42,641 bases of DNA from Candidatus Uhrbacteria bacterium RIFOXYB12_FULL_58_10 (GTDB lineage Bacteria; Patescibacteriota; Patescibacteriia; UBA9934; GWF2-40-263), in contig CALRHL010000007.1 in NCBI GenBank assembly GCA_943359455.1, positions 1 to 42,641 of the forward strand. The letters run 5' to 3'. The position numbers and the translations under genes are program-made. Below are positions 1 through 8,597 of the stretch, piece after piece. Under the pieces are notes generated by a model. That model was not told the DNA's origin. It saw only the letters and a list, made by a program, of their open reading frames with translations, and ran no database searches. Numbering within the stretch: the stretch's first letter is position 1; the number at the start of each line of letters is the position of its first letter.

Positions 1-164
1 CCATCAACCAAATTCTGCACAAACCCACCATCATCAAACTCTGGCGCAAATTCTGCGCGGTTAAACGCGATAACTTCAGGAAGTTTTGTGTCGTCCTGAC
101 CTAAAAAATCCCACTGATATAAGGACTGCATGGCGATCGTTCGAGCAAGATGACGATTGGACAT
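1..164 (-). CDS. nusB: NusB transcription antitermination factor, N-terminal part (runs off the window)
   Basis: The first 54 codons, read leftwards from the ATG at 162-164, give MSNRHLARTIAMQSLYQWDF followed by an acidic stretch. The pattern N-R-H-L-x-R-x-x-A-M-Q-x-L-Y-x-W-x-F is the classic start of NusB, the all-helical protein that binds boxA RNA with S10 and supports processive rRNA transcription. The rest lies beyond base 1. It follows rpmF on the same strand, but a hairpin with a T-run lies between them (207-236), so it may be transcribed separately or by read-through. Identification rests on the N-terminus alone but the match to the family is strong. Confidence 0.85.
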   Translation of the reverse strand, partial: MSNRHLARTIAMQSLYQWDFLGQDDTKLPEVIAFNRAEFAPEFDDGGFVQNLVD

Positions 165-206
165 AAAGAACGAAGGTGAATGACTCAACGACTTAACAAT
201 ACCACA

Positions 207-236
207 AAAGGCAGAGCTTGCGCTATGCCTTTTTCT
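207..236 (-). terminator. Hairpin terminator overlapping the rpmF stop codon
   Basis: GGCAGAGC and GCTATGCC form an 8-bp stem with one mismatch around a short loop, with A-rich and T-rich flanks on opposite sides, so it could act on both strands. The rpmF TAG (223-225) lies inside the 3' arm. Confidence 0.6.
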
Positions 237-537
237 TTTCGTCGTGATCCTTTGCGTGATCGTGGCCAGCGTGGTCGTCTTTTGCAACGACAACCTTTGC
301 AGATCCTGCTTTTGCAGAACCAGCCTTAGCAGATGTCCGTTTGACAAGACGTTTAACAGCGCGAGTTGTGTCGATCACGGTTCGGCCGCGGTAAAACCCA
401 CAATTTTTGCACGCGCGATGTGGCAAAACTGGCAGTTTACACTTCAAACATCCAGAAGAAACCGATTCCGCAAGCGCAAAATGCGACGCGCGTCGGCGTT
501 TATGTGAACTTGTCCGTCGATGTCCAGGGAGGCCCAT
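223..537 (-). CDS. rpmF: 50S ribosomal protein L32 with charged C-terminal extension
   Basis: Large-subunit ribosomal protein. I start it at the ATG at 535-537, giving MGLPGHRRTSSHKRRRASHF, the basic N-terminus expected for L32; an in-frame extension to 591 lacks similarity and is ignored. Two Cys pairs (CLKC, then CKNC) form the usual zinc ribbon, followed by GFYRGRTVID. About 104 residues is longer than the usual ~60: the tail is made of repeated Ala/Lys/Ser (AKAGSAKAGSAK) and then an Asp/His/Lys-rich end (DDHAGHDHAKDHDEKKK). No good SD is visible; a promoter sits at 588-616. nusB lies downstream on the same strand, a translation/transcription housekeeping neighbourhood. Confidence 0.88.
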   Translation of the reverse strand: MGLPGHRRTSSHKRRRASHFALAESVSSGCLKCKLPVLPHRACKNCGFYRGRTVIDTTRAVKRLVKRTSAKAGSAKAGSAKVVVAKDDHAGHDHAKDHDEKKKA

Positions 538-587
538 ATGAGTTTGAAAATTCGAAGGTTGAAGTTCGAAATTCGAAAGATGGAAAT
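538..587 (-). repeat. TTCGAA-rich leader words upstream of rpmF
   Basis: The leader is built from near-repeats of TTCGAATTT, TTCGAACTT and CAACCTTCGAA, ending in TTTTCAAACTCATATG. An almost identical string (CCTTCGAATTTCAAACTC) precedes the ATG of the P-loop kinase gene at 41895. It takes the place of a recognisable SD at both genes. Confidence 0.5.
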
Positions 588-616
588 ACATTAATTTGAT
601 GCCGGGAGTGTACCAA
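588..616 (-). promoter_or_regulatory. Promoter for rpmF
   Basis: Read on the minus strand: TTGGTA (611-616), 17-bp spacer, TAATGT (588-593). Correct spacing and good hexamers, about 50 bp upstream of the L32 start. Confidence 0.55.
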
Positions 617-625
617 AATCATTGG

Positions 626-643
626 AACGGGTCAAGAACCCGT
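626..643 (-). terminator. Weak hairpin at the end of the AarF-like gene
   Basis: ACGGGT and ACCCGT form a 6-bp stem with a 6-nt loop overlapping the stop codon at 632-634. The following T-tract is poor, so termination here is uncertain. Confidence 0.35.
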
Positions 644-3600
644 GGAAAGTCCAAGAAAACCAGCAAGCATTGGCAGACGAGGAGCGAGAGGGAGAAGTTT
701 TTGGATATCCGGATTTTCCATGAGGACTTCGAAAGGAGCGCGATTTTCGACCTGTGCGCGAACCATGCCTTCCATGATTCCTGTGCTTAAACGATCACTC
801 AAAATCTGTAGGTGACCACCAGCTGCAGAGAGCGCTTTAAATAGCATGCGCAAATCGTGATTCACGTTTCCTTCACTTTTTTTGAGCACGAGTGCAAGCA
901 CATTTGTGAACACCTCTTTTGCATCACGGGCTCGACTTACGGTTTGTTCAATGTCCGATTTCCATGACTCAACATCTTTCTCTTCTGACAAACCGGAAAG
1001 AATCTCGGCAACACGCGTCGAATTCCCAATTCCTTGTTTAAGCAAAAGCACCTGTACGGTCAGCTCTAAAAAATCTGGATGACCTTCGCCAGCACTTCCA
1101 AGATCGATGAGTGTTGCCTGTTCTTGATTTGCCGTAAGGTTGATCATGATGTTTCCTGCGTGCAAATCGGCATGAAAAACATCTCCGCTCGCAATTTGAT
1201 AAAGCAATTCGATTCCGATCTGCGATTGAATTTCCTCCAGATTGAATTTTGCGTATTGCTTCTCGATCGCAGGAGCAGCGGCACCATACAATCGATGCAA
1301 CTTCTCGCGAATTTTCTCCTGTGTTTTCTGAATTTCCTCACGTGTTCCTTTTCCTGTCTCTTGCAAACGACGAATATCCTCAAGAGTCAGTCCGTGCACA
1401 AACTCTTCCATGATCAATTGCATCGGACGACGCGGATTCGTTTCCTTTGTGTGGAGCGCGAGAATTTCTGGGACACGCAAAACAAGATCTTTACCACCGA
1501 CTCGCAAACTCGCTCCGCGTTCACGAAGAGATTCAGACATTTTCTTCGAAGCACTCGCTTCAAATCCAAAATCCATTTCGCGTTCAACAGCCTTTTCTAC
1601 TTCTTGAACGAGCCACTCTGGCACATCATACTCAAAATCACGCAATCGAGTCACCACGGCACTCAACACACGCATGTCTTCTCGAAAATTTCTTGTAATA
1701 TTTGGACGCTGAACTTTTAATGCAAGATCCTTTCCATCAACCGTCCGCGCCAAATGCACCTGCTTAATCGATGCACTTCCAAGCAAGGCGCCAACTTCTG
1801 CGATCACTGGTCTCCCTTCCTCTGCGTCATACCACCCAGCCGCCCGAACATAGCTAAACACTCCTTGCTTATCAAACGGCTGTGCCCCATCTTTTAGCTT
1901 GGATAATTCCTGTCGCGTGTTCTCATCTAAAATATCTGGCTGTTCCGCAAGAACCTGCCCTGTTTTTACTCCAACGACACCAACCTGTTCAAGCAAAAGC
2001 CGCATCGCCTCACCGGAGGAAAATTTCTTTCCATGAAGTTTAAATTCACGCAACCGCTCGGACATGGAACAAAACAATTCAACACGCCGCGCCGGAGAAT
2101 ACTGACAAAAAACTTCCTTAAAAATAATGGTGAACGTTTTTTTCCATTCCGGATCTTCAAATGCGTCTTCAAACGCAACTTCAGAAAACTGTGTCACAAA
2201 ATCATTCAAGACAATTTCGTTTGATATAACGTTACGATCCGAAATAAACGGTTCGGTCTGAAACAACCCGCCTTCTCCAAGCAACGCGGAATAAAAAACC
2301 GTGCGACGTTCCTCACTCGACAGTGCCCAAAACGCTCGTACTTTTTCCTGTTCATTTACCTGAAACGTCTTCCCTTCCAAATAGCGATCTTGTGGCATCA
2401 CCCCACCAAAAAACCAAAGCAGAACATCTTTTCGCGTATGACGATCCGTAAACAGGGCAAGATAATCTTTCATTGTTTCTGACGCGGAAAAAGTATTTTT
2501 CTCAACGGAATCTGGATCGACAGACGGATGTCGCTCGTGATACGTGAAGGTAAGCTTCTGCAATCGATCTGTTTGCTCACTTGTCGTTGCAATATCCGTC
2601 ACGAGTGTTCGCAACACAGAATCTCGATGATGACTTGGTTCTGGAAAATGCTCAAGGACACGTTCGAGGACTTTATCAAACGCCTGTTCATTCATCGTCA
2701 CACGCATCTCTCTCGTCATCGACGTATGTGTCTGCTCAAAATGTTCACGTCGCTTGCGATATTCATCCTTCAACAAATCCATTTCGAGTTCTGACGCGAT
2801 ACGTTCGTACAGAGCGCGTGTCGCCGGTGAAAAACTTTCTGTGAAAGAAAAAATTAAATCTGTAAACTGGCGCTTTTCCTCAATCGTAAATCCATGCACC
2901 GCTGAATCAAGTCCACGCACACGCGCGAGTGGATACTCTCTCATATACCCCCCCTCAAGAACCGTTGGATCAACGACTCCAAACACCTCCTGTAATTTTA
3001 CCGTCCGAACGGTAAGATGTATCCCTTCTTCCAACAATCGTTCTTTGGAAAAAGTCGCGCGCAACCATCGATCCAGTTGCACATGCGCCGCATTTTCAAG
3101 AAAAAAATCTCGAAACGCGTTTGCCTCTGGCGCAAATCGTAAAACATCCTTTGTAAACCCCTGCACATCCTGACTCACAAACTCCCCATTCACCGCCCGC
3201 GTTGCCATTATTTCAAAGCGCGGATTGAGCGCGGCACACATGAGCCGCGCTGCGTTCGAAGGGATCGTTGAAACCGCTCGACCTTGCTCGTCTTTTGCTT
3301 GATCGGTAAATACATACAGATCTTGCGCGGATTGATAGTTTTTTGAAACTTCCTCAAACGACATCCGTTCTTCAAGATGCCAAAGGTCGAATTCGTGCAG
3401 CATTGGTTCTGGTCCGTTCTCTAATCCTTTTTCTTTTTTCACCTGAGTTTGCCATGATGAATCGTAAGCGCCTCCTTCCATGTAATGCTCTCGCACGTAC
3501 TGATTCATGCGACCATGTGCCTGGTTGATCTCACATCCTTTTCCGAATAAAGCATCCATCCGTTCGAGGAGGCGATACGCGACCTCTGGTGTTTTGTTTA

Positions 3601-4879
3601 CGTTCGAATAATACGCATATCGCATGAAGTCCTTGTACGGCCCGTCTCCAAGTGAGGAAAGATTGTTAATCGCACCCGGGTCATGTACGGCACGATCGAC
3701 TTCTGTAGAAACGGGTTCAATGATCTGGTCCCAGGCCCAAGCATTCAGTGCTTCGCGAAATGATTTTAGTCCATCCAACTGGACTGTTCCGTACCGATTG
3801 ACAACACGTTGTCTTTCATTTTCTTTTCGAGCGTTTTCAATTAATTTTTCTAATGATCCATCTTGTTTATCTGTACGACCATCGAGTTCACGTAATACTG
3901 CCTGTCCATTGTCTGAGCGCCAATCATATTCACGTCCAGGAAATAAGATTTTGAGTTCTGAAATAAAATCCCTAAATGCCAACTGTACTCGAACATCCTG
4001 AAATGGGTTCAAATGATGAAATGCGGTTGTTAATCGAACAGAATGATCACTCCATCTTTTTTTCAGTGCATCCTTATTTGTCGTAAGCTCTTGCAAAAAT
4101 GTCGTCCATGACGCAACACCATTATCTAGAAAAAAACGACCGAATACTTCAAAGGAATCATTTGCAACAGAAATAACAGCTCGACCTTTTTCATCAAAAG
4201 CCGAATTCAATCGATGCCACTCCAAATGTGCAATCGCATCGCGTTGTTCTTGTGTTCGTCTTGGATCGTTCCAGTGTTTCTCATTGAGTGCAACACCCGC
4301 ACGAAGCGTCGGAAGCAAACGAGCGAGTTCTTCTCTATCTGTATAACAGTATGTCTGGAAAACCGAATCTGGAACACCGAACCCGTTCAAAAAAAGAATG
4401 GCAACTTTTTCACTTTCGCGAAATCCTGCTTTTGGCAGTTCCTCATATTGAGAAGCGGTTGGATCATCCATGCGATACATCAAATCCTCAAAGCGCTCCG
4501 ATGTTGCTACCAAAAGTGCGAAAATCGGAAAATCTTTTGCGAGATCAGGATGGGACTGAATCCACTGACGCATCTCAACGAGCACATTTGCAGACTGACT
4601 CACACTGTCTGAACGGAGCCGCATTTCCCAATTCGGAGACTGTCCTAAGTCGGGCTGACTCGCAAGGACAAAAGTGAGCTGTTCACGTAACCGACTCCAC
4701 GCCATCTGAACAATCTCGAGAGTTAATTCATTATCCGTCACCCGAAATCCAGGCTCTCGCAACGCATCAACATCCTTCTCACCATGAAACCAACCCGACG
4801 TAAAATCTGTCTGTCGGGCAGTTTCCTTTCCGAGGATACGTTGAAACAACAAGTTTGATTGTTCAGAATTATAAGACAT
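632..4879 (-). CDS. Very large protein with C-terminal AarF/UbiB (ABC1) atypical kinase domain
   Basis: 1415 residues. The last ~450 form an ABC1/AarF/UbiB atypical kinase-like domain: KTGQ at about residue 972 (the KxGQ motif), a glycine-rich loop region with LGSASIKQVH, the lysine of ALKVQRP near 1052, FHADLHAGN near 1235 (catalytic loop) and IDLGSAG near 1258 (metal-binding Asp, DFG equivalent). Family members (UbiB, Coq8, AarF) are ATP-binding proteins linked to isoprenoid quinone or lipid metabolism; they are normally ~500 residues and often membrane anchored. Here the first ~960 residues are soluble, charged, probably helical and unrecognised, and no clear membrane segment follows the kinase. 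The ATG at 4877-4879 overlaps the end of the upstream metalloprotease gene by 11 bp, so the two are probably translationally coupled. The substrate is unknown. Confidence 0.8.
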   Translation of the reverse strand: MSYNSEQSNLLFQRILGKETARQTDFTSGWFHGEKDVDALREPGFRVTDNELTLEIVQMAWSRLREQLTFVLASQPDLGQSPNWEMRLRSDSVSQSANVLVEMRQWIQSHPDLAKDFPIFALLVATSERFEDLMYRMDDPTASQYEELPKAGFRESEKVAILFLNGFGVPDSVFQTYCYTDREELARLLPTLRAGVALNEKHWNDPRRTQEQRDAIAHLEWHRLNSAFDEKGRAVISVANDSFEVFGRFFLDNGVASWTTFLQELTTNKDALKKRWSDHSVRLTTAFHHLNPFQDVRVQLAFRDFISELKILFPGREYDWRSDNGQAVLRELDGRTDKQDGSLEKLIENARKENERQRVVNRYGTVQLDGLKSFREALNAWAWDQIIEPVSTEVDRAVHDPGAINNLSSLGDGPYKDFMRYAYYSNVNKTPEVAYRLLERMDALFGKGCEINQAHGRMNQYVREHYMEGGAYDSSWQTQVKKEKGLENGPEPMLHEFDLWHLEERMSFEEVSKNYQSAQDLYVFTDQAKDEQGRAVSTIPSNAARLMCAALNPRFEIMATRAVNGEFVSQDVQGFTKDVLRFAPEANAFRDFFLENAAHVQLDRWLRATFSKERLLEEGIHLTVRTVKLQEVFGVVDPTVLEGGYMREYPLARVRGLDSAVHGFTIEEKRQFTDLIFSFTESFSPATRALYERIASELEMDLLKDEYRKRREHFEQTHTSMTREMRVTMNEQAFDKVLERVLEHFPEPSHHRDSVLRTLVTDIATTSEQTDRLQKLTFTYHERHPSVDPDSVEKNTFSASETMKDYLALFTDRHTRKDVLLWFFGGVMPQDRYLEGKTFQVNEQEKVRAFWALSSEERRTVFYSALLGEGGLFQTEPFISDRNVISNEIVLNDFVTQFSEVAFEDAFEDPEWKKTFTIIFKEVFCQYSPARRVELFCSMSERLREFKLHGKKFSSGEAMRLLLEQVGVVGVKTGQVLAEQPDILDENTRQELSKLKDGAQPFDKQGVFSYVRAAGWYDAEEGRPVIAEVGALLGSASIKQVHLARTVDGKDLALKVQRPNITRNFREDMRVLSAVVTRLRDFEYDVPEWLVQEVEKAVEREMDFGFEASASKKMSESLRERGASLRVGGKDLVLRVPEILALHTKETNPRRPMQLIMEEFVHGLTLEDIRRLQETGKGTREEIQKTQEKIREKLHRLYGAAAPAIEKQYAKFNLEEIQSQIGIELLYQIASGDVFHADLHAGNIMINLTANQEQATLIDLGSAGEGHPDFLELTVQVLLLKQGIGNSTRVAEILSGLSEEKDVESWKSDIEQTVSRARDAKEVFTNVLALVLKKSEGNVNHDLRMLFKALSAAGGHLQILSDRLSTGIMEGMVRAQVENRAPFEVLMENPDIQKLLPLAPRLPMLAGFLGLSTGS

Positions 4880-7565
4880 ACAAGTCTGTTGGTTGTATCG
4901 TCGTTGATGTTATGACTCTTAGCTCACCTGCATGATCCGCAAAATATCTCGCAAACATTTCAGATGCGAGAAATTCAACGGCACGATTCAATTGATCAGC
5001 ATCCTTTCGATCTCTCTGTTGTTTTTCCCACTCGCTTCGTTGTCGATGATATTCTTGTTCTCGGATTTCATACTCCTCATGCCCTGGATTCATCCATCGC
5101 ATGCCAAGATTCACTGCGCGGGCATGGAGTTGCTGAAACCAATTTTGGTCTGGATCAGAAGATTGCCGCGCTTCGCTCGCAATGACAGGACTGTCAGATT
5201 TTTTCTTCGATTCAAAAAACTCTTCTGCGGACGTCTCACGCAATCCTAAACGAATCCACTGTTCAAACAATTTCTTCTTTGCCTGAAACAATGTGTCATG
5301 TGCATTTGAAATCGTCGTCAAATGTGGAATGTTTGCCATCTCTCGAATGAGGATTAACCGTTTTCCAATTTCTGATACATCGATTGTCTCCAGAGATTCG
5401 AGAAAAACTGTGCTGATCTGTGTCGCAACTTCATCACGCGTGATGTGTGTTCGTTCACTGTGTTTCTGAATATCCTCAGGCAACCCCGCATTGCGCGCTT
5501 CCTCTAAAATAGGCAGATGTCGATACAGTTCGATCATTTCCTTCCACACTGCTTTCGGAAACTCCGTAGGTTTTTGCTGAAAAAAAAGTTCGTTTATTTT
5601 TGATGATAACAGCCATTCAGCCTCCTCTGACCTTCCTGCCTGTTTTAGAAAAAGATCGCGAGCAACTGCACGAAGTTCGAATAACTGACCGTGATCCTGC
5701 TCCTCTTGACGAATAAATTCAGATTCTGAGGCCAACCACACGGTGTGAAGTTTTGGAACATGCCTGGTCTGTCTTGGTTCAGAATAGGTCACGGAATTCC
5801 CAAGAACAGAACGAGCAATCGGTCGCAAATCAAATGCAGGAATTTTATCTTCAATCGCTTTTCCTCGCAAAGCCATTTCTTCCTCGTTTCGGGCGATATG
5901 AATGTATTGTCCATTTCCGATAATTTTTGCGAGCACCATGAGGACATACTCGCGTTTGTTTTTCGGAGCAATTCCATCCATCGACAAATTATCCCAAAAA
6001 AGCTTTGAGGCTTTCGTCGTTCCCTCAATGATTTCTTGTAATGATTGAATGGGTTGTTCCGAAGGCGTGAGAGGAATGAGCGACGACTCTTCATGCAGAA
6101 CATCGTTTAATTTTTTCATCAGCTCTTTTTGTCGATCAGAATCCAGTGGTGTTACTGTTGGAAGATTATCTTCATTAAGTGTCCTTAAGTGATTTTTTAC
6201 CATTCCATGTACACGTGTATTCTTACCTTGGTACTCATTTGTTATAAACGGTTTAAAAGACCAAATGGAAACATCCGACGATCGTTTACTTTTGGAAATA
6301 AACGCATTCGCCGCGTAAACGAGTGCCTTCGACAACCCAAGACTCCCTGTCTGTAATTCCTGTAGAGCAGCGATCGTCCACGATTCTGAATCCAAAAAGA
6401 CCGTATACGCCTTCATCGCGAGCTCTGCATCTTGGTACGTGGCGCGTGGGTTATCTTTCAAAGATTGAATGATCGCATCCCAATCTTCGGTTGTGCGTGC
6501 TTCGTCCAGTTTTTTTAACAGTTCTTCTCGACAAAATTCACGAGCTTCTCCCACAGACAACTCCCCGAGCGGTTCTAGTATCACCTCAGCAGAAAACCAT
6601 ACGCGTTCCGGACGCTGAAATTCGCCTTCAAGGGCTTTAACACGATTTTCAGAAATAGGGTGTTTTCCAAAAAAATGTGAGATGAGTTTATCTTCTTTGT
6701 TTTTTGAAAGCGTTTCGAGTGCTTGATACAGCTCAATCGCCGCGCGTGGATTGTATCCTGCTCGATCCGCCGCTTCCATTCCCGCAAGATCTGAGTCGTA
6801 CTCAAAACGTTTCGAGATATTTAGATCTGTTGGTGGTTTATCAAGATCGTATTCAGGTTGGATCACATGCTGAAGTTCGTGACCGAGTAATCCAGCGAGA
6901 TGATCTTTCGATATTCCTTCTTTTCCCATCTTTTTTAAAATCAAATCGAGCCTCGACACAAGTCCAGAATGAACAAAGATACGAACAGGATCGTTTGACG
7001 GGGTCGAATACAACTCTCCTTCTTTATCAACCTGAAAAATAAACGCGTTCAGTTCCGGCGATCGAGTAATTTCTAAAACGACCGGACGGCGAAATCCCAT
7101 TTCACGTGCAACGTCTTGGAGAACTTCATTCATTTCGCGGAACAGTTCTGACGATTCTTTTTCACGATCGGACATGAGTTCTTCCATTCCATCGACATAT
7201 TCTCTCAGTCCGCGAGACCTGATATCCTTCACAAATTTCTGCGTTTCCTTTCGTGCTTCCAAAAATGCCTTCCGTTCTAGAACGTCCTGATCGCCCATCA
7301 GTAACCGCTCCCGGTCGATTTCGGTCAGCAATTGCACAACATGTTCGTCCTCCACCCCAAGATCTTTCGCAGATAATTTTATTTCCTTTCCTTCCTCCGC
7401 TCGATTCATGGATTGAAATGCCCGTGACGCAATCTCAAACAATTCTGGCTTTGTAAACGAAATGCGATGCAGTAACTCAAGCGATCGCGTCGAACGCAAA
7501 AGCCGCACCTCCGGCCGAGCGCGATACTGCTCCTGTTGTTGGATACGTTCAACGAGAGTGGACAT
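4869..7565 (-). CDS. Large protein with M48-type zinc metalloprotease domain
   Basis: About 898 residues from the ATG at 7563-7565 (MSTLVERIQQQ). The longer frame to 7691 runs through a promoter-like site and repeat DNA, so I reject it. HELQH at about residue 226 is the HExxH zinc site; EYDSDLAGMEAADRAGYNP some 30 residues later supplies the third ligand and resembles the (E)xxxD segment of M48 (Ste24/HtpX/BepA/Oma1) proteases, followed by HPISENRVKALE, which matches the HPxxxxRi motif of that family. There is no obvious transmembrane pair, so it is more like soluble BepA-type than HtpX. The C-terminal ~550 residues are unrecognised. The repeat-derived string VIASEARQS lies in frame near 5157-5187. 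First gene of a two-gene operon with the AarF-like protein. Confidence 0.75.
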   Translation of the reverse strand: MSTLVERIQQQEQYRARPEVRLLRSTRSLELLHRISFTKPELFEIASRAFQSMNRAEEGKEIKLSAKDLGVEDEHVVQLLTEIDRERLLMGDQDVLERKAFLEARKETQKFVKDIRSRGLREYVDGMEELMSDREKESSELFREMNEVLQDVAREMGFRRPVVLEITRSPELNAFIFQVDKEGELYSTPSNDPVRIFVHSGLVSRLDLILKKMGKEGISKDHLAGLLGHELQHVIQPEYDLDKPPTDLNISKRFEYDSDLAGMEAADRAGYNPRAAIELYQALETLSKNKEDKLISHFFGKHPISENRVKALEGEFQRPERVWFSAEVILEPLGELSVGEAREFCREELLKKLDEARTTEDWDAIIQSLKDNPRATYQDAELAMKAYTVFLDSESWTIAALQELQTGSLGLSKALVYAANAFISKSKRSSDVSIWSFKPFITNEYQGKNTRVHGMVKNHLRTLNEDNLPTVTPLDSDRQKELMKKLNDVLHEESSLIPLTPSEQPIQSLQEIIEGTTKASKLFWDNLSMDGIAPKNKREYVLMVLAKIIGNGQYIHIARNEEEMALRGKAIEDKIPAFDLRPIARSVLGNSVTYSEPRQTRHVPKLHTVWLASESEFIRQEEQDHGQLFELRAVARDLFLKQAGRSEEAEWLLSSKINELFFQQKPTEFPKAVWKEMIELYRHLPILEEARNAGLPEDIQKHSERTHITRDEVATQISTVFLESLETIDVSEIGKRLILIREMANIPHLTTISNAHDTLFQAKKKLFEQWIRLGLRETSAEEFFESKKKSDSPVIASEARQSSDPDQNWFQQLHARAVNLGMRWMNPGHEEYEIREQEYHRQRSEWEKQQRDRKDADQLNRAVEFLASEMFARYFADHAGELRVITSTTIQPTDLYVL
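5157..5190. repeat. Repeat-derived insert inside the M48-type gene
   Basis: The sequence around GCGCTTCGCTCGCAATGACA encodes SPVIASEARQSSD. This word (CGCTTCGCTCGCAATGAC and its peptide VIASEARQS) is a familiar dispersed bacterial repeat, here kept in frame in a Lys/Ser-rich linker. Confidence 0.55.
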
Positions 7566-7592
7566 AGTTCGACTTCGCTCACTACAAGTAAT
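7566..7592. repeat. Dispersed repeat word in the M48-gene leader
   Basis: TAGTTCGACTTCGCTCACTACAAG lies immediately before the ATG at 7565; it belongs to the same class of CTTCGCTC-containing dispersed words seen at 5157 and 38004. Confidence 0.4.
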
Positions 7593-7600
7593 TCGACTGT

Positions 7601-7609
7601 AGTATATCA
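7601..7609 (-). promoter_or_regulatory. Extended -10 promoter for the M48/AarF operon
   Basis: On the minus strand TGATATACT matches TGnTATAaT. The -35 is poor, as is usual with extended -10 sites. Start of transcription would be near 7594, giving a ~30-nt leader to the ATG at 7565. Confidence 0.45.
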
Positions 7610-7764
7610 AAACCATCACAAGTCGTCTTGACTTTCTCACCCCTACATGGTTTTCTATAGCTGCAACCAACTTCCTGCCACACTTCCTCATCGTGTTCTT
7701 TCAATCCCCTGTTACGAAACCCCACCTCGGAGAACTTTAACCATGGTTGTCAAAGAGAGGCTAC

Positions 7765-8568
7765 ATGGACCCTTCCATCGATTGGAAGAGAGTCCGCGGG
7801 GCACTCTTCCAAAAATCGCATCGTGAATCGTTCGCCGAAGCGCGGGTGCTGGAGGTACTTGATGTACTTCCAAAAATCATTGCTCTGTGCGGAAATTACT
7901 CTCAAAGCCGGAAAATGGCGGTACGAATTGGGCAGACGCTACTCGCACAAGAACGTCCTGAAATAATCGTGCCGACCTGTCCGGCCTATCCACACCGTGG
8001 TGGGCATTACCATCGGATATGGACTCTTGGAAGCGGAGTATCGCTGTTAACGCGATTGCACATCCCACTGCTCGAACAGCTCGTCACGTTGATCCCATCG
8101 CTTCGAGTCACCATTCTCATCGCTGACACGGAAGCGGAAGATCGCGTCATACGGAAAGCAACTGGTCTCACGCGTGAAGCATTTATCGCTCGAGTCCACA
8201 GTACGGAGGCGGCAACACAGGCATGTGTTAAAGCAAATGGATGGGATGTCAAACTGCTCACACATTTTATGCCGACCTTCTTTCAAGATCGTCAGCAGAC
8301 CATGCAGTGGATCGTGTCAAAAAAGGAGTTCCATCCGCAAATCCGCGCAGACACCGAAACTCGTCGGCCATTCTACAAACTGTATTATCCGAACGGATCG
8401 TTCCATCGGATGATGGATAGGACGATCAAGGTGGCAGCTGACTACATGGTCCTTGGTTGTGAGGCCGCGAAGCGAAATATCATCATCGTAAACCACACGA
8501 CGACGAGCCTCGCCTGGTACTTGCGTACCGAAGCTGCCTTTCTTCATAACCCAATCCGAGCATACTGA
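7765..8568 (+). CDS. Conserved-looking protein of unknown function
   Basis: 267 residues from the ATG at 7765 (MDPSIDWKRV), chosen because AAAGAGAGG lies at 7752-7760 with a 4-nt gap; the in-frame TTG at 7747 overlaps that SD. I do not recognise the family. Visible features: an alpha/beta-looking core with IIVPTCPAYPH, GGHYHRIWTLGSGVSLLTRL, a hydrophobic strand ending in ILIADTEAED, then a C-terminal half with paired aromatics. The GSGVSLLTRLHIPLLEQL segment followed by a strand ending in acidic residues suggests a small-molecule enzyme, but this is inference. It is monocistronic, converges on the phosphotransferase gene and ends in a shared terminator. Confidence 0.7.
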   Translation: MDPSIDWKRVRGALFQKSHRESFAEARVLEVLDVLPKIIALCGNYSQSRKMAVRIGQTLLAQERPEIIVPTCPAYPHRGGHYHRIWTLGSGVSLLTRLHIPLLEQLVTLIPSLRVTILIADTEAEDRVIRKATGLTREAFIARVHSTEAATQACVKANGWDVKLLTHFMPTFFQDRQQTMQWIVSKKEFHPQIRADTETRRPFYKLYYPNGSFHRMMDRTIKVAADYMVLGCEAAKRNIIIVNHTTTSLAWYLRTEAAFLHNPIRAY

Positions 8569-8597
8569 CCGAAGGTAGTCACTTCGGTCATTTTTTT
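8566..8597. terminator. Bidirectional terminator shared by two convergent genes
   Basis: TGACCGAAG (8566-8574) and CTTCGGTCA (8582-8590) form a perfect 9-bp stem with a 7-nt loop and a T-run on the plus side. The outer three bases of each arm are the TGA stops of the two convergent genes (8566-8568 plus, 8588-8590 minus). Confidence 0.9.
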
